From contig NZ_QEKM01000001.1 in the NCBI RefSeq assembly GCF_003096555.1, positions 2,914,001 to 2,978,000 on the forward strand: 64,000 nucleotides of DNA, in the 5' to 3' direction. Positions 44,114 through 53,500 of the stretch are shown piece by piece. How positions within the stretch are numbered: position 1 is the first letter of the stretch; the number at the start of each line of letters is the position of its first letter. Origin of the DNA: Simplicispira sp. 125. Lineage in GTDB: Bacteria; Pseudomonadota; Gammaproteobacteria; Burkholderiales; Burkholderiaceae_C. The notes beneath the pieces are model-generated. The model did not search any database, was not told the DNA's origin, and saw nothing but the letters and a program-made list of their open reading frames with translations. The translations under genes and the position numbers were made by a program.

Positions 44114-45295
44114 TCAAACTTTTTCATACAGGGTGACGACGCAGGCGCCGCCCAGACCCAGGTTGTGCTGCAGCGCCAGGCGCGCACCATCCACTTGGCG
44201 CTGCTCGGCTGTGCCGCGCAGCTGGTGCGTGAGTTCAAAGCACTGCGCCAGACCCGTGGCGCCCAGTGGGTGGCCTTTGCTCAGCAAGCCGCCCGAGGGG
44301 TTGGTGACGACCTTGCCGCCATAGGTGTTGTCGCCGTCGTCGACAAACTTTTCAGCACCGCCCACGGGGCACAGGCCCAGGGCCTCGTAGCTGAGCAGTT
44401 CGTTCTGCGCAAAGCAGTCGTGCAGCTCGACCACGTCGATGTCCTGCGGGCCGATGCCTGCCGCCTCGTACACCTGCTGGGCGGCGTCGCGGGCCATGCT
44501 GAAACCGACCACTTCGCGCATGTCGCGGGCTTCGAAGGTGACGGGCTTGTCGGTCGTCATCGCCTGCGCCTTGATGCGTACGCGCTGGTCCAGGCCGTGC
44601 TTTTGCGCAAAGGCGGCCGAGCACACGATGGCGGCGGCGGCGCCGCAGGTGGGCGGACAAGCCATCAGGCGGGTCAGCACGCCGGGCCACAGCATCTTGG
44701 CGTCCATCACCTCCTGCTCGGTGACCACGGTGCGAAACACGGCCAGCGGGTTGTTGGCGGCGTGGCGGCTGGCTTTGGCGCGGATCTTGGCAAAGGTGGA
44801 AAGCGGCGTACCGAACTCGTCCATGTGCACTTTTCCTGCGCCAGCAAAGTAGCGCAGTGCCAGTGGCAGATCGGACTGCACCAGCTCGTTGGTGGCAGCG
44901 TCGAACCGCTCGAACGGGCTGGGGCGGTCATTGAACACGGCGCCCAGGGCCCCCGGGTTCATGTGTTCGAAACCCAGCGCCAGCACGCAGTCGGCGGCGC
45001 CACTGGCCACGGCCTGGCGCGCCAGGAACAACGCGGTCGAACCGGTGGAACAGTTGTTGTTGACGTTGACCACGGGAATGCCGGTCATGCCCACCTCGTA
45101 GAGCGCGCGCTGGCCGGAGGTGGAGTCGCCATACACATAGCCGACATAGGCCTGCTGCACTTGGTCGTAGCGGACCCCCGCATCTTGCAGGGCCGCGCGG
45201 GTGGCATGCGCCGCCATCTGGGGGTAGGGCTCGTTGGCGCCCGGCTTGGTGAATGGGATCATGCCGACCCCGCAAACGAATACATCACAGCTCAT
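44114..45295 (-). CDS. SCPx-like thiolase / lipid-transfer protein
   Basis: 393 residues from ATG 45295, which has caggag just upstream. It is a non-decarboxylative thiolase of the SCP-x branch. The nucleophile Cys is in VNVNNNCSTGSTAL, the His of VVELHDCFAQNE is the conserved general-base motif, and SKGHPLGATGLAQ holds the C-terminal GHP His. It cleaves 3-ketoacyl-CoA, typically branched or sterol-derived, to a shorter acyl-CoA plus acetyl- or propionyl-CoA. It is second in the operon. Confidence 0.9.
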   Translation of the reverse strand: MSCDVFVCGVGMIPFTKPGANEPYPQMAAHATRAALQDAGVRYDQVQQAYVGYVYGDSTSGQRALYEVGMTGIPVVNVNNNCSTGSTALFLARQAVASGAADCVLALGFEHMNPGALGAVFNDRPSPFERFDAATNELVQSDLPLALRYFAGAGKVHMDEFGTPLSTFAKIRAKASRHAANNPLAVFRTVVTEQEVMDAKMLWPGVLTRLMACPPTCGAAAAIVCSAAFAQKHGLDQRVRIKAQAMTTDKPVTFEARDMREVVGFSMARDAAQQVYEAAGIGPQDIDVVELHDCFAQNELLSYEALGLCPVGGAEKFVDDGDNTYGGKVVTNPSGGLLSKGHPLGATGLAQCFELTHQLRGTAEQRQVDGARLALQHNLGLGGACVVTLYEKV

Positions 45296-45325
45296 CAGAA
45301 TCTCCTGGATCAAGAAAGGGAATGT

Positions 45326-46885
45326 TTAGGCGATACCGCGCTCACGGCCCTGCCAGAAGGGCTCACGAAGCCGGGTTTTGAGAATTTTTCCGGCTCCCGT
45401 CATCGGCAGCGCATCCACGAACGCAACGCTGCGCGGGCTCTTATAACCAGCGATCAAGGTCTTGCAGTGCGCAATGATTTCTTCGGCGGTCACCTGCTGC
45501 CCAGGCGCGAGCACCACCACCGCATGCACGGCCTCGCCCCACTGCGGGTCGGGAATGGCAATCACCGCGCTCATCGCCACCGCCGGGTGTTTGGCCAGGG
45601 CGTTTTCGACCTCGGCCGAGAAGACGTTCTCGCCACCGGTCTTGATCATGTCCTTGATGCGATCGACCACGGTGACGAAACCGTCCTCGTCCATGCGGCC
45701 ACCGTCGCCGGTGTGCATCCAGCCGTCGCGCAGCGCAGCAGCCGTGAGTTCAGGCTGATTCCAGTAGCCAATCATCACGTTGGGGCCGCGCACGATGATC
45801 TCGCCCACCGTGCCGCGCGGCACTTCGGTTCCTTCGCCATCGACGATCTTGGCTTCGGTGCAAAACGTGGCGCGGCCAGAGCAACCCAGCTTGCCCAGGT
45901 GCCGGTTTTCTTCCGCCAGGTAAGTCGACGGCAAGATGGTGCCCACAGGCGAGAGCTCGGTCATGCCGAAGCCCTGGAACACCTCGGCCTGGGGAATCGC
46001 TTTTTGAGCACGCAGCAGCAAGGCATCGGGCAGCGCTGAGGCGCCGTAGAACACGGTGCGCAGGGAGCTCAGGTCGCGGTGCGGGCCCATGCTGGGATGG
46101 TCCAGCATCATCTGGATCATGGTGGGCACCAGGCACAGGTTGGTCACGCGGTGCTGCTCGATGGTATCGAGCACCTTGGCCGGGTCAAACGCCGGGATGA
46201 TGGAATGCGTATTGCCTTCCACCCAGTGCGGGAACGCCAGGCCCATGTCGGCCAGGTGGAACATGGGCGCAGCGTGCAGATAGGTGCCCCCCGGGCGCGC
46301 CAGGCCTTCGGCCCGCACCGCCAGGCCCGAGCTGCACAGGTTGTTGTGGCTCAGCATCACGCCCTTGGGGAAGCCCGTGGTGCCGCCGGTATAAAAAATG
46401 CCCGCCAGGTCATTCCCCCGGCGCAGCGCATCGGCCACCGGCGCGGTTTGGGCGACCAGTGCTTCGTAGCCGTGCATGCCCTCGGGCGTTTCGCCATCGC
46501 CACAGTAGATGAACTCGCGCAGCGTGGTCGATTCACGCCGGAACTGTGCCACCATGCCCTTGAAGGTTTCATCCACCAGCAGAACGGTCGAGCCCGAATC
46601 TTCCAGTGAATACAGGATTTCTGCGGGTGACCAGCGGATGTTGCAAGGATTGAGTACCGCCCCCGCCCAGGGCACAGCCATCTGGTATTCCAGGTAGCGC
46701 TCGGAGTTGAGCGACAGCATGGCCACGCGGTCGCCGCTCTGCACGCCGAGCTTTTGCAGCGCTCCGGCAAAACGCGCCACACGATCGGCAAACTCGCCAA
46801 AAGTGCGTGTCTGCTCGCCCCAGCGCACAGCGATGCGGTGGGGGTGCTGTTGCACCGAGCGGTGCAGGCTTTGGGTCAGGTACAT
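45326..46885 (-). CDS. Acyl-CoA synthetase (AMP-binding enzyme)
   Basis: 519 residues. The P-loop-like motif is FYTGGTTGFPKGVMLSH. FQGFGMTELSPVG is the adenylate-binding A5 motif, MHTGDGGRMDEDGFVTVVDR the A7-A8 hinge, and PMTGAGKILKTRLRE holds the A10 Lys. It activates a carboxylic acid to its CoA thioester at the cost of ATP to AMP, supplying substrate to the following genes. It is the first gene of the operon. A taggag site precedes ATG 46885, and a divergent AraC-type gene starts 147 bp away. Confidence 0.93.
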   Translation of the reverse strand: MYLTQSLHRSVQQHPHRIAVRWGEQTRTFGEFADRVARFAGALQKLGVQSGDRVAMLSLNSERYLEYQMAVPWAGAVLNPCNIRWSPAEILYSLEDSGSTVLLVDETFKGMVAQFRRESTTLREFIYCGDGETPEGMHGYEALVAQTAPVADALRRGNDLAGIFYTGGTTGFPKGVMLSHNNLCSSGLAVRAEGLARPGGTYLHAAPMFHLADMGLAFPHWVEGNTHSIIPAFDPAKVLDTIEQHRVTNLCLVPTMIQMMLDHPSMGPHRDLSSLRTVFYGASALPDALLLRAQKAIPQAEVFQGFGMTELSPVGTILPSTYLAEENRHLGKLGCSGRATFCTEAKIVDGEGTEVPRGTVGEIIVRGPNVMIGYWNQPELTAAALRDGWMHTGDGGRMDEDGFVTVVDRIKDMIKTGGENVFSAEVENALAKHPAVAMSAVIAIPDPQWGEAVHAVVVLAPGQQVTAEEIIAHCKTLIAGYKSPRSVAFVDALPMTGAGKILKTRLREPFWQGRERGIA

Positions 46886-46951
46886 GGGGTTTGTCTCCTA
46901 AAGTGGAAGGGAGTCAGCAACGCTTTTCTTCTCGGCCCATGGTACAAACCA

Positions 46952-46981
46952 GGTGCCTTTCGGGCGATGGCAACAGGCACC
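46952..46981. promoter_or_regulatory. Candidate operator between the acyl-CoA operon and its AraC-type gene
   Basis: ggtgcc (46952-46957) and ggcacc (46976-46981) are inverted copies 24 bp centre to centre, and each is preceded by a c-a. The site lies in the 147-bp divergent gap. The match is short and could be chance. Confidence 0.3.
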
Positions 46982-47032
46982 GTTCTAATGGCAGAACACC
47001 TCACAATCCCCTCTGTAGGCAAGTGTCCGTGC

Positions 47033-48043
47033 ATGCTTTCTCCTCCATCGAGCATTCCCATCGTTTTCGTGCACAGCATGCTGGCCGGCTTGGCGGCGGC
47101 GAAGCAGCCGACGCAGGAATGGCTGGCTGCGGCTGGTATTGCGCCGGCTTTGCTGGACCACCCGTCTGCCCGCGTCACGGCCGATCAGTACGCGCGCCTG
47201 CTGCAGGCGCTGATGGAGCGATCTGGGGATGAAGCCCTGGGGTTTCTCTCACGGCCTCTGCGGCCGGGCACACTGGCCTTGCTGGCTCGCAGCACGCTGG
47301 GCGCGGGCACCCTGGGCGTGGCGCTGCGGCGCCTGGTGCGCGCCTTTGGACTGGTGCAGGATGACCTGTGCATGGACCTTCTGCATGAAGGGAGCCTGAG
47401 CGCAGTAGCGCTGCGTCCTGCCAACCCCACAGCGGCCTACCCGGTCTTTTTGCACGAACTGATGCTGCGTGTGTTCTGGCGCCTGCTGGCCTGGCTGGCT
47501 GGTGGACGCCTACCGGTGCATCGCTTTGACTTCGCCTTCCCGCGCCCGCCCCACGCCAGCAGTTACGCGCAGCTGTTTCCAGGGAACGTGGTGTTCGACC
47601 AACCCTGCTGCGCATTCTGGTTCGACAGCCGACGCTTGCAAACGCCCGTGCGGCGCGACGAGGCGGCGCTGCGAAGTTTCCTGGCCGAAGCCCAGACCCA
47701 GATCATCATTCCCCGCCGCGGTGAAGGCTCCCTGCCCGCACGGGTACGCGCCCACCTGCTGCGGGAGCAGCCCCATTGGCCCAGCCTCGCATCGTGCGCT
47801 GCGGCATTGAACATGGCCGTCTCCACCTTGCAGCGACGCCTGACCGAAGAGCACACCTCGTTTCGCGCCGTCAAGGACAGCCTGCGGCGCGACATGGCCA
47901 TTGCGCGGCTCAACAGCAGCCAGGTTCCATTGGCGGTGCTGGCAGGCGAACTGGGGTTTTCCGACAGCGCCGCCTTCCAGCGCGCGTTCAAGGGATGGAC
48001 CGGCGCACCACCGGGCAGCTACCGACACCCGGAGCAAGGGTAG
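47033..48043 (+). CDS. AraC-family regulator with arabinose-binding-like N-terminal domain
   Basis: 336 residues from ATG 47033 (MLSPPSSIPIVFVHSMLAGL), the usual length for the OruR/ArgR-like AraC branch with a 200-residue sensor domain. The C-terminal double helix-turn-helix is LASCAAALNMAVSTLQRRL and LAVLAGELGFSDSAAFQRAF, followed by the family ending KGWTGAPPGSYRH. ATG 46988 is an alternative start. Its divergent placement suggests that it activates the acyl-CoA operon in response to a pathway acid or CoA ester. No ligand can be read from the sequence. Confidence 0.9.
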   Translation: MLSPPSSIPIVFVHSMLAGLAAAKQPTQEWLAAAGIAPALLDHPSARVTADQYARLLQALMERSGDEALGFLSRPLRPGTLALLARSTLGAGTLGVALRRLVRAFGLVQDDLCMDLLHEGSLSAVALRPANPTAAYPVFLHELMLRVFWRLLAWLAGGRLPVHRFDFAFPRPPHASSYAQLFPGNVVFDQPCCAFWFDSRRLQTPVRRDEAALRSFLAEAQTQIIIPRRGEGSLPARVRAHLLREQPHWPSLASCAAALNMAVSTLQRRLTEEHTSFRAVKDSLRRDMAIARLNSSQVPLAVLAGELGFSDSAAFQRAFKGWTGAPPGSYRHPEQG

Positions 48044-48088
48044 CCATCGGGCGGCGCGCGCCCCGCCGCCCTGGGTGGCCCACCCGTT

Positions 48089-49249
48089 TCAGAGTGCGGC
48101 TTCGAGAATCGCCCGGCTGATTTCTGGCGTGATGGCGCGCTGCTCGCCCAGCTTGACCATGCCGTGCTCGGTCAGGGCTTTCACTACCGCATCCACCGCC
48201 TCACCGCCCAATTGGTAGGCCGATAGCCGGGTAGGAATGCCCACGCTTTCAAAGAACTGCGCCGTGCGGGCAATGGCCGCGTCGATGCGCTCGTCGTCGC
48301 TGCCCTCGGTGATCTGCCAGACGCGCGCGGCGTACTGCAGCAGCTTCTCGCGCTTGGCCTCACGCCGTGCCTGCATCACCTGCGGCAGCACGATGGCCAG
48401 CGTGCGCGCATGGTCGATGCCGTAGAGCGCGGTCAGCTCGTGACCGATCATGTGCGTCGCCCAATCCTGCGGCACACCGGCGCCGATCAACCCGTTGAGT
48501 GCCAGCGTAGCCGTCCACATCAGGCTGGCGCGGTTGTCGTAGTCGGGCTCTCCCTCCTGCATGGCGCGCGGCGCCAGCTCGATCAGGGTTTGCAGCAGGC
48601 CTTCGGCAAACCGGTCTTGCGCCGGGGCATTCACCGGGTAGGTCAGGTATTGCTCCATGGTGTGCACAAAAGCATCCACCAGGCCGTTGGCAATCTGCCG
48701 GGGGGGCAGGGTGTAGGTCTTGGTGGGGTCGAGCACCGAAAACTGCGGGAAGCACAGCGGGCTGGAGAAAGCCAGCTTGGCATGCGTGGCCTTGCGCGTC
48801 ACCACGCCGCCGCTGTTCATCTCGGAGCCGGTGGCGGGCAGGGTGAGCACGGCGCCCATGGGCAGGGCGCGGGTGATGTTGCCGCCGCGCTTTTCCAGGA
48901 TGCTCCAGGTGTCACCCTCAAACGGCACGGCGGCGGCAACGAACTTGCTGCCGTCGAGCACCGAGCCGCCCCCCACCGCCAGCAGATAGTCGATGCGCTC
49001 GGCACGCGCCATGTCCACGGCGCGCGAAAGCGTTTCGTAGGTGGGATTGGGCTCGATGCCGCCAAACTCGAACACGGTGCGCTCGCCCAGAGCCGCCAGC
49101 ACTTCAGCGAGCGTTCCGGTGCTGCGCGCGCTGCCGCCGCCGTAGAGCACCAGCACGCGGGCGTCCTGCGGTACCAGGCGCGCCAGCTCGGCCACCTTGT
49201 TCTGGCCAAAGACGATGCGGGTGGGGTTATAAAACTCGAAATTCAGCAT
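48089..49249 (-). CDS. Iron-containing alcohol dehydrogenase (YqhD-like)
   Basis: 386 residues from ATG 49249 (MLNFEFYNPTRIVFG), with a ggag site upstream. The nucleotide motif is VGGGSVLDGSKF. The metal region runs NGLVDAFVHTMEQYL, then DWATHMIGHELTALYGIDHARTLAIVLP, which together supply the Asp and three His ligands typical of group III alcohol dehydrogenases. The NAPPAT-like start and length fit the NADPH-dependent YqhD branch, which reduces toxic aldehydes. It is a single gene, with a repeat copy in its upstream region. Confidence 0.9.
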   Translation of the reverse strand: MLNFEFYNPTRIVFGQNKVAELARLVPQDARVLVLYGGGSARSTGTLAEVLAALGERTVFEFGGIEPNPTYETLSRAVDMARAERIDYLLAVGGGSVLDGSKFVAAAVPFEGDTWSILEKRGGNITRALPMGAVLTLPATGSEMNSGGVVTRKATHAKLAFSSPLCFPQFSVLDPTKTYTLPPRQIANGLVDAFVHTMEQYLTYPVNAPAQDRFAEGLLQTLIELAPRAMQEGEPDYDNRASLMWTATLALNGLIGAGVPQDWATHMIGHELTALYGIDHARTLAIVLPQVMQARREAKREKLLQYAARVWQITEGSDDERIDAAIARTAQFFESVGIPTRLSAYQLGGEAVDAVVKALTEHGMVKLGEQRAITPEISRAILEAAL

Positions 49250-49383
49250 GAAATGCTCCAGTAAAAAGGGGGTGCGCGCAGAGGTAGCGGCGTGTTGGGC
49301 CATGCTACTGCGCACGGCGCCGAAGCTCCTGTAACGCGGTGGACACCCCTTGGCAGCAGTGGAACATTCAAGCGCCTGAAAAT

Positions 49384-49434
49384 CTTTTTTGATAGCTGTC
49401 AGCGCTTACCCAGTAAGCGTTAGAGGCTATTTTT
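49384..49434 (+). repeat. Comamonadaceae intergenic repeat, copy 12
   Basis: gatagctgtcagcgcttacc ... agtaagcgttagaggctatt. It lies 11 bp beyond the 3' end of the PuuD-like gene. Confidence 0.85.
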
Positions 49435-49444
49435 AATGTAAATA

Positions 49445-50317
49445 TCAATCCTGGCGCAGCAGCGCCTGGCGCAGCAGGCGGGCGGCGCGGTCGCGGATAT
49501 GCAGGGGGCTGTGGCCCGGGAACGGGAAAGAATGGGCCGCCGTGCAGGCGTTCAGGAAATCGCGCAGGATGGCCGTATCGTCCACGGTTTGGGTGCCTGC
49601 CTTGTGGAACTCGGGGTGCCACTGCGTCGCCGCAATGTAGCCGCCCCGCCCGCGCCCCGGGCGGCGGCGGATCGCCTCGGGCACACCGTCAGGGTGGCTG
49701 TAGGCCTCGACCACAAAGTCCGGCGCGAGCTGCTTGATGCCCTGGTGGTGGATGCTGTTGACGCACACACGCCGCTGCCCCGGGTACAACTGCGCCAGGC
49801 GGGTACCCGGCACGATGTCGATGTCATGGAAATGCTGGTCGTAGGTGCTGGCGTTGCGGTGCAGCTGCGCCCCAGGGTGCTGCACCTGCAGATCTTGGTA
49901 CAGCGTGCCGCCAAACGCCACGTTGATGAGTTGCAGCCCACGGCACACGCCAAAAATGGGTTTTCCCGCCTGGGCGAAGGCCTCGACCACGGCCAGGTCG
50001 TACAGGTCGCGCACACGGTCGCCCTGCCATTCGTCGCGCATGGGCACTTCGCCGTAGCTGCCGGGCCAGACATCGGCACCGCCGTGCATCACCACCCCGT
50101 CGAGCCAGTCGGCATAGTGCGCCAGGGTCACATCACCACGTGCCGTCTCACCCGTGGGGCACGGCACCATGACCACCATGGCCCCGGCAGACATGATCCA
50201 GTGGGCAATGGACTGCTCCACATACTGCAGTGTCTTTCCAGTGAAAAGCGAGCGTTCGGGGTCAGCGTGCTGGAAACAGGCCGACAGACCGATCTTGAGA
50301 CGGCGCGGTGCAAACAT
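49445..50317 (-). CDS. Class I glutamine amidotransferase, PuuD-like gamma-glutamyl hydrolase
   Basis: 290 residues from ATG 50317 (MFAPRRLKIGLSACF). The catalytic Cys is in IFGVCRGLQLINVAFGG. The His and Glu are in IAATQWHPEFH, giving the full Cys-His-Glu triad. DGVVMHGGADVWP is the usual upstream glycine loop. Relatives hydrolyse gamma-glutamyl-GABA in putrescine breakdown, but no other puu genes are here, so the substrate is open. The frame extends 16 codons upstream without a better start. Confidence 0.88.
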   Translation of the reverse strand: MFAPRRLKIGLSACFQHADPERSLFTGKTLQYVEQSIAHWIMSAGAMVVMVPCPTGETARGDVTLAHYADWLDGVVMHGGADVWPGSYGEVPMRDEWQGDRVRDLYDLAVVEAFAQAGKPIFGVCRGLQLINVAFGGTLYQDLQVQHPGAQLHRNASTYDQHFHDIDIVPGTRLAQLYPGQRRVCVNSIHHQGIKQLAPDFVVEAYSHPDGVPEAIRRRPGRGRGGYIAATQWHPEFHKAGTQTVDDTAILRDFLNACTAAHSFPFPGHSPLHIRDRAARLLRQALLRQD

Positions 50318-50503
50318 GCTTCTTTGTAGCACTGCACCCGCTCTGGTGCTGTAGGAGCAGGCCACGACCTGCTTTTCTACTGCGGCATTCGTGATTTTGT
50401 GTTGCTTTTCACTCGAAAGCCAACGATGCAGCGCGCGCCGTCCAACGCATAATTTCAGGCGTTACTGGCACGTTACATCTGCCAGGCCCTTGGAGGAGCT
50501 CCC

Positions 50504-53500
50504 ATGCGTCTGCCGCTGCCCCATCGTTCCGTTCTTTCCGCGCTGCTGGCGCTGGCCTGGCCCCTGCAGGGTTTGGCGGCCGTGCCGCCCGGCACCGCCG
50601 CCGAAATCGTCAGTCTGGAGGGCCTGGGCGACCAGCGCGGCGCCAGCACGTCCGACTGGCGCCCGGCGCGGCGCGCACAGGCGCTGGCACCGGGAGATTT
50701 CGTACGCACCCGCGAGGCCGCCCGCATGGCCCTGGTGTTCGCCGATGAAACCCAGTTGCGCCTGCACCAGAACACGGTGCTGCAGGTCAAGACCATCGCC
50801 ACGGCGGGCCAGCCCGTGACCACGCTGCGCCTGGACGCTGGCCGCGCCTGGACGCAGACACGCCGCCCGGCCGGCAGCCCACTGCAAATGGAGACCCCTG
50901 CCGCCACCGCCGCCATCCGGGGCACAGACTGGCACATCAGCGTGGAGCCTGATGGCCGAACCCTGCTGACGGTGCTCTCGGGCACGGTGGACTTCGGCAA
51001 CGACCAGGGCCGCATTGCTGTCGGCGCCAGTGAAGCAGCCTATGCCGAAGTGGGCAAGGCGCCTCTCAAGCTGCTGCTGAGCCAGCCGCGCGACCGCGTG
51101 CAGTGGGTCAATGCCCTGCAGGCCGACCCGGTGCCGCACCTGACGGCCGCGCCGCTGCCTGCGGCGCTCGAGCCCGTGCGCGCCGCGCTGACCGCCCGCG
51201 ACACCACCGCCGCACGCGCCGCACTGGACCCGGTGCGCGCCAGCACCCCACCACAATGGGTGGCCGCGATGGACGCCGCCATTGCGCTGCAAGCGGGCGA
51301 ATGGCGGCAAGCCCGCGCACTGCTGGAGCGCCAGTTGCCCCACAAGCCACCGCTGTTGGTGTGGCTGATGCAGTCTGACATGCAGTTGATGGACGGCGAA
51401 GGCCAGGCCGCCGTACTGACCCTGCGCGCTGCACTGGCGCAATGGCCCGCCCACCCGGCCCTGCTGGCGCATCTGGCGCGCGCCCAGTTGCTGAGCGACC
51501 GCATACCCGAGGCCCAAGCCACCCTGGCTGCCGCGAAGGATGTCAAAGACCCCGAGCTGGCGCTGGCCCGCGCCGCACTCGCACGCCGCCTGGGCGATGC
51601 CCCCGCCACGCTGTCGGCCTACACCGATGCGACAGCGCTGGCACCGCAGGACGCCCGCGGCTGGCTGGGCATGGGCAGTGCGCACACCGAACGCGAAAAC
51701 ACGGGCCCGGCCCGCCAGCATCTTCAACACGCGCTGGCGCTGGACCCGCATATCGCAGGTGCACAGGGTGAGCGCGGCACGCTGGAGACCTTTGCCAACC
51801 GCTTCGCTGAGGCCGAGGCGGCCTTTGCCAGCGCACTCGAAGACCACCCCGCCGACTACGTGGCGCTCACCGGCCAGGGGCTGCTGCACCTCAAGCAGGG
51901 CCAGCCCGAGGCGGCTCTCGACGACTTCCTGCGCGCCGGTGTGATGGAGCCGCGCTACGCCCGCGCCCGCACCTGGACCGCTGTCGCCTACTACCAGCTG
52001 GGCCGCCACCAGGACGCCATCACCACACTGCGCCAGGCCAGCGCGCTGGACGATAAAGACCCCCTTGCGTACATGCTGCTGGCGCAGATCCACACCGACC
52101 TGTTCCAGCCCGGCGAAGCCGTGCAGGCCGCGCGCGCCGCAGTGGAGCGCATGCCTTATCTCAAGTCGCTCAACCAGCTGGCCAACGACCAGAAAGGCAG
52201 CGCCAACCTGGGTGCGTCGCTCGCCTTTTTCGGCATGGAAGACTGGGCGCTGGAGCTTGCACAGCAAAGCTTCTCGCCCTACTGGGGCGCAAGCCACCTG
52301 TTTCTGGCCGACCGCTACCCCGGTGAGTTCAACAAAAATTCGGAGCTGTTCCAGGGTTTTCTCACCGACCCGATGGCTTTTGGCGCCAGCCAGCGCTACT
52401 CGTCGCTGCTCCAGCAGCCGGGCAGCCACGGGGCGGTCGACGCTTGGCAGGAACAAGAGTTCTACCACCTGAGAGCGCCCTCCATCACACTCAATGGCAT
52501 GGACAACAGCCAGGTCCCGCTGTCGTGGTTCGTGAAAGCGCAGAAGGCGCAAGGCAGCCGCTTCCCTATCGATGTCGGCGTCACCAACCGACCCGCCTCT
52601 TACGACGCTACCGGCTCCGCCGAGGCCGATGCGGGGATATTCACGCTGGGTTTGGGCTTGCAGCCGAGCGAACGGCTCAACTTGTTTGCCTATGCCAACC
52701 ACACAGACATCCAGTTGCGTGCCCACAATCTGCTGGCCTCGGAGGCCGACAAAACCACGCAGCAAGGCGTGCTGGGCCTGTCGTACCGCTGGAGCCCTAC
52801 CGAGCAGACCTGGGTCAAGCTGGGCCGCAGCCTCGAAGGCACGCGCATCACGAACTTTCCGACGCTGTTCGAGTTTGCGCCGCTGACGGGTGTTGCCGCC
52901 TTTTCGATGAACCCGCGCAAAGCGATGACAGATCTGCAGTTGCGCCACAGCATCGACCCGGAGCCCGGCACGCGCTGGAGCATCGCGTTGGAGCATGTGA
53001 GGGAGAAACAGGCCAGCGAGAGCCTGGGGGTGGGCATGCTGAGCACCGTTTCCGACGGGCGGACCTTCTCGGACACCTTGTACTTCGGCGGCGTGAATGC
53101 CATCGACCGCCGCTACACCGGCATCACCCTGGACGGTCAGCAGCAGCTGACACCCACATTGCGGATGGACGGCGCTTTGGCGCTGCAGCAGATTCGCCAG
53201 AACGTGGACGGTGCAAGCATTCTGCGATTGGCAACCTCGGGGGTTCAAAACATCGAAACGGCCGAGCGCCACGACACCAGGCACGTGCTCAGCCCACGCC
53301 TGGGCACCGTGCTGCAACCAACGCCTGGCACAACGCTGCGCCTGGCCTACCAGGACTGGCTGCGCCCCTTGAGCGTTTCCACGCTGACGCGGGTCGAGAC
53401 GGCAGGTATCGCCGTGGAAGACCGGTTGGTCGAAGCTGGCGGGCGCCACAAGCGCCTGGTGGCGCAGTGGAGCCAGGAGTTGGGCAGCAACAGTTTTTTG

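Noticed and set aside
42150..46039. Frames of 650-720 codons on the plus strand opposite the acyl-CoA operon
   Set aside because: Antisense shadows of genes with full family motifs; no homology-like features of their own.
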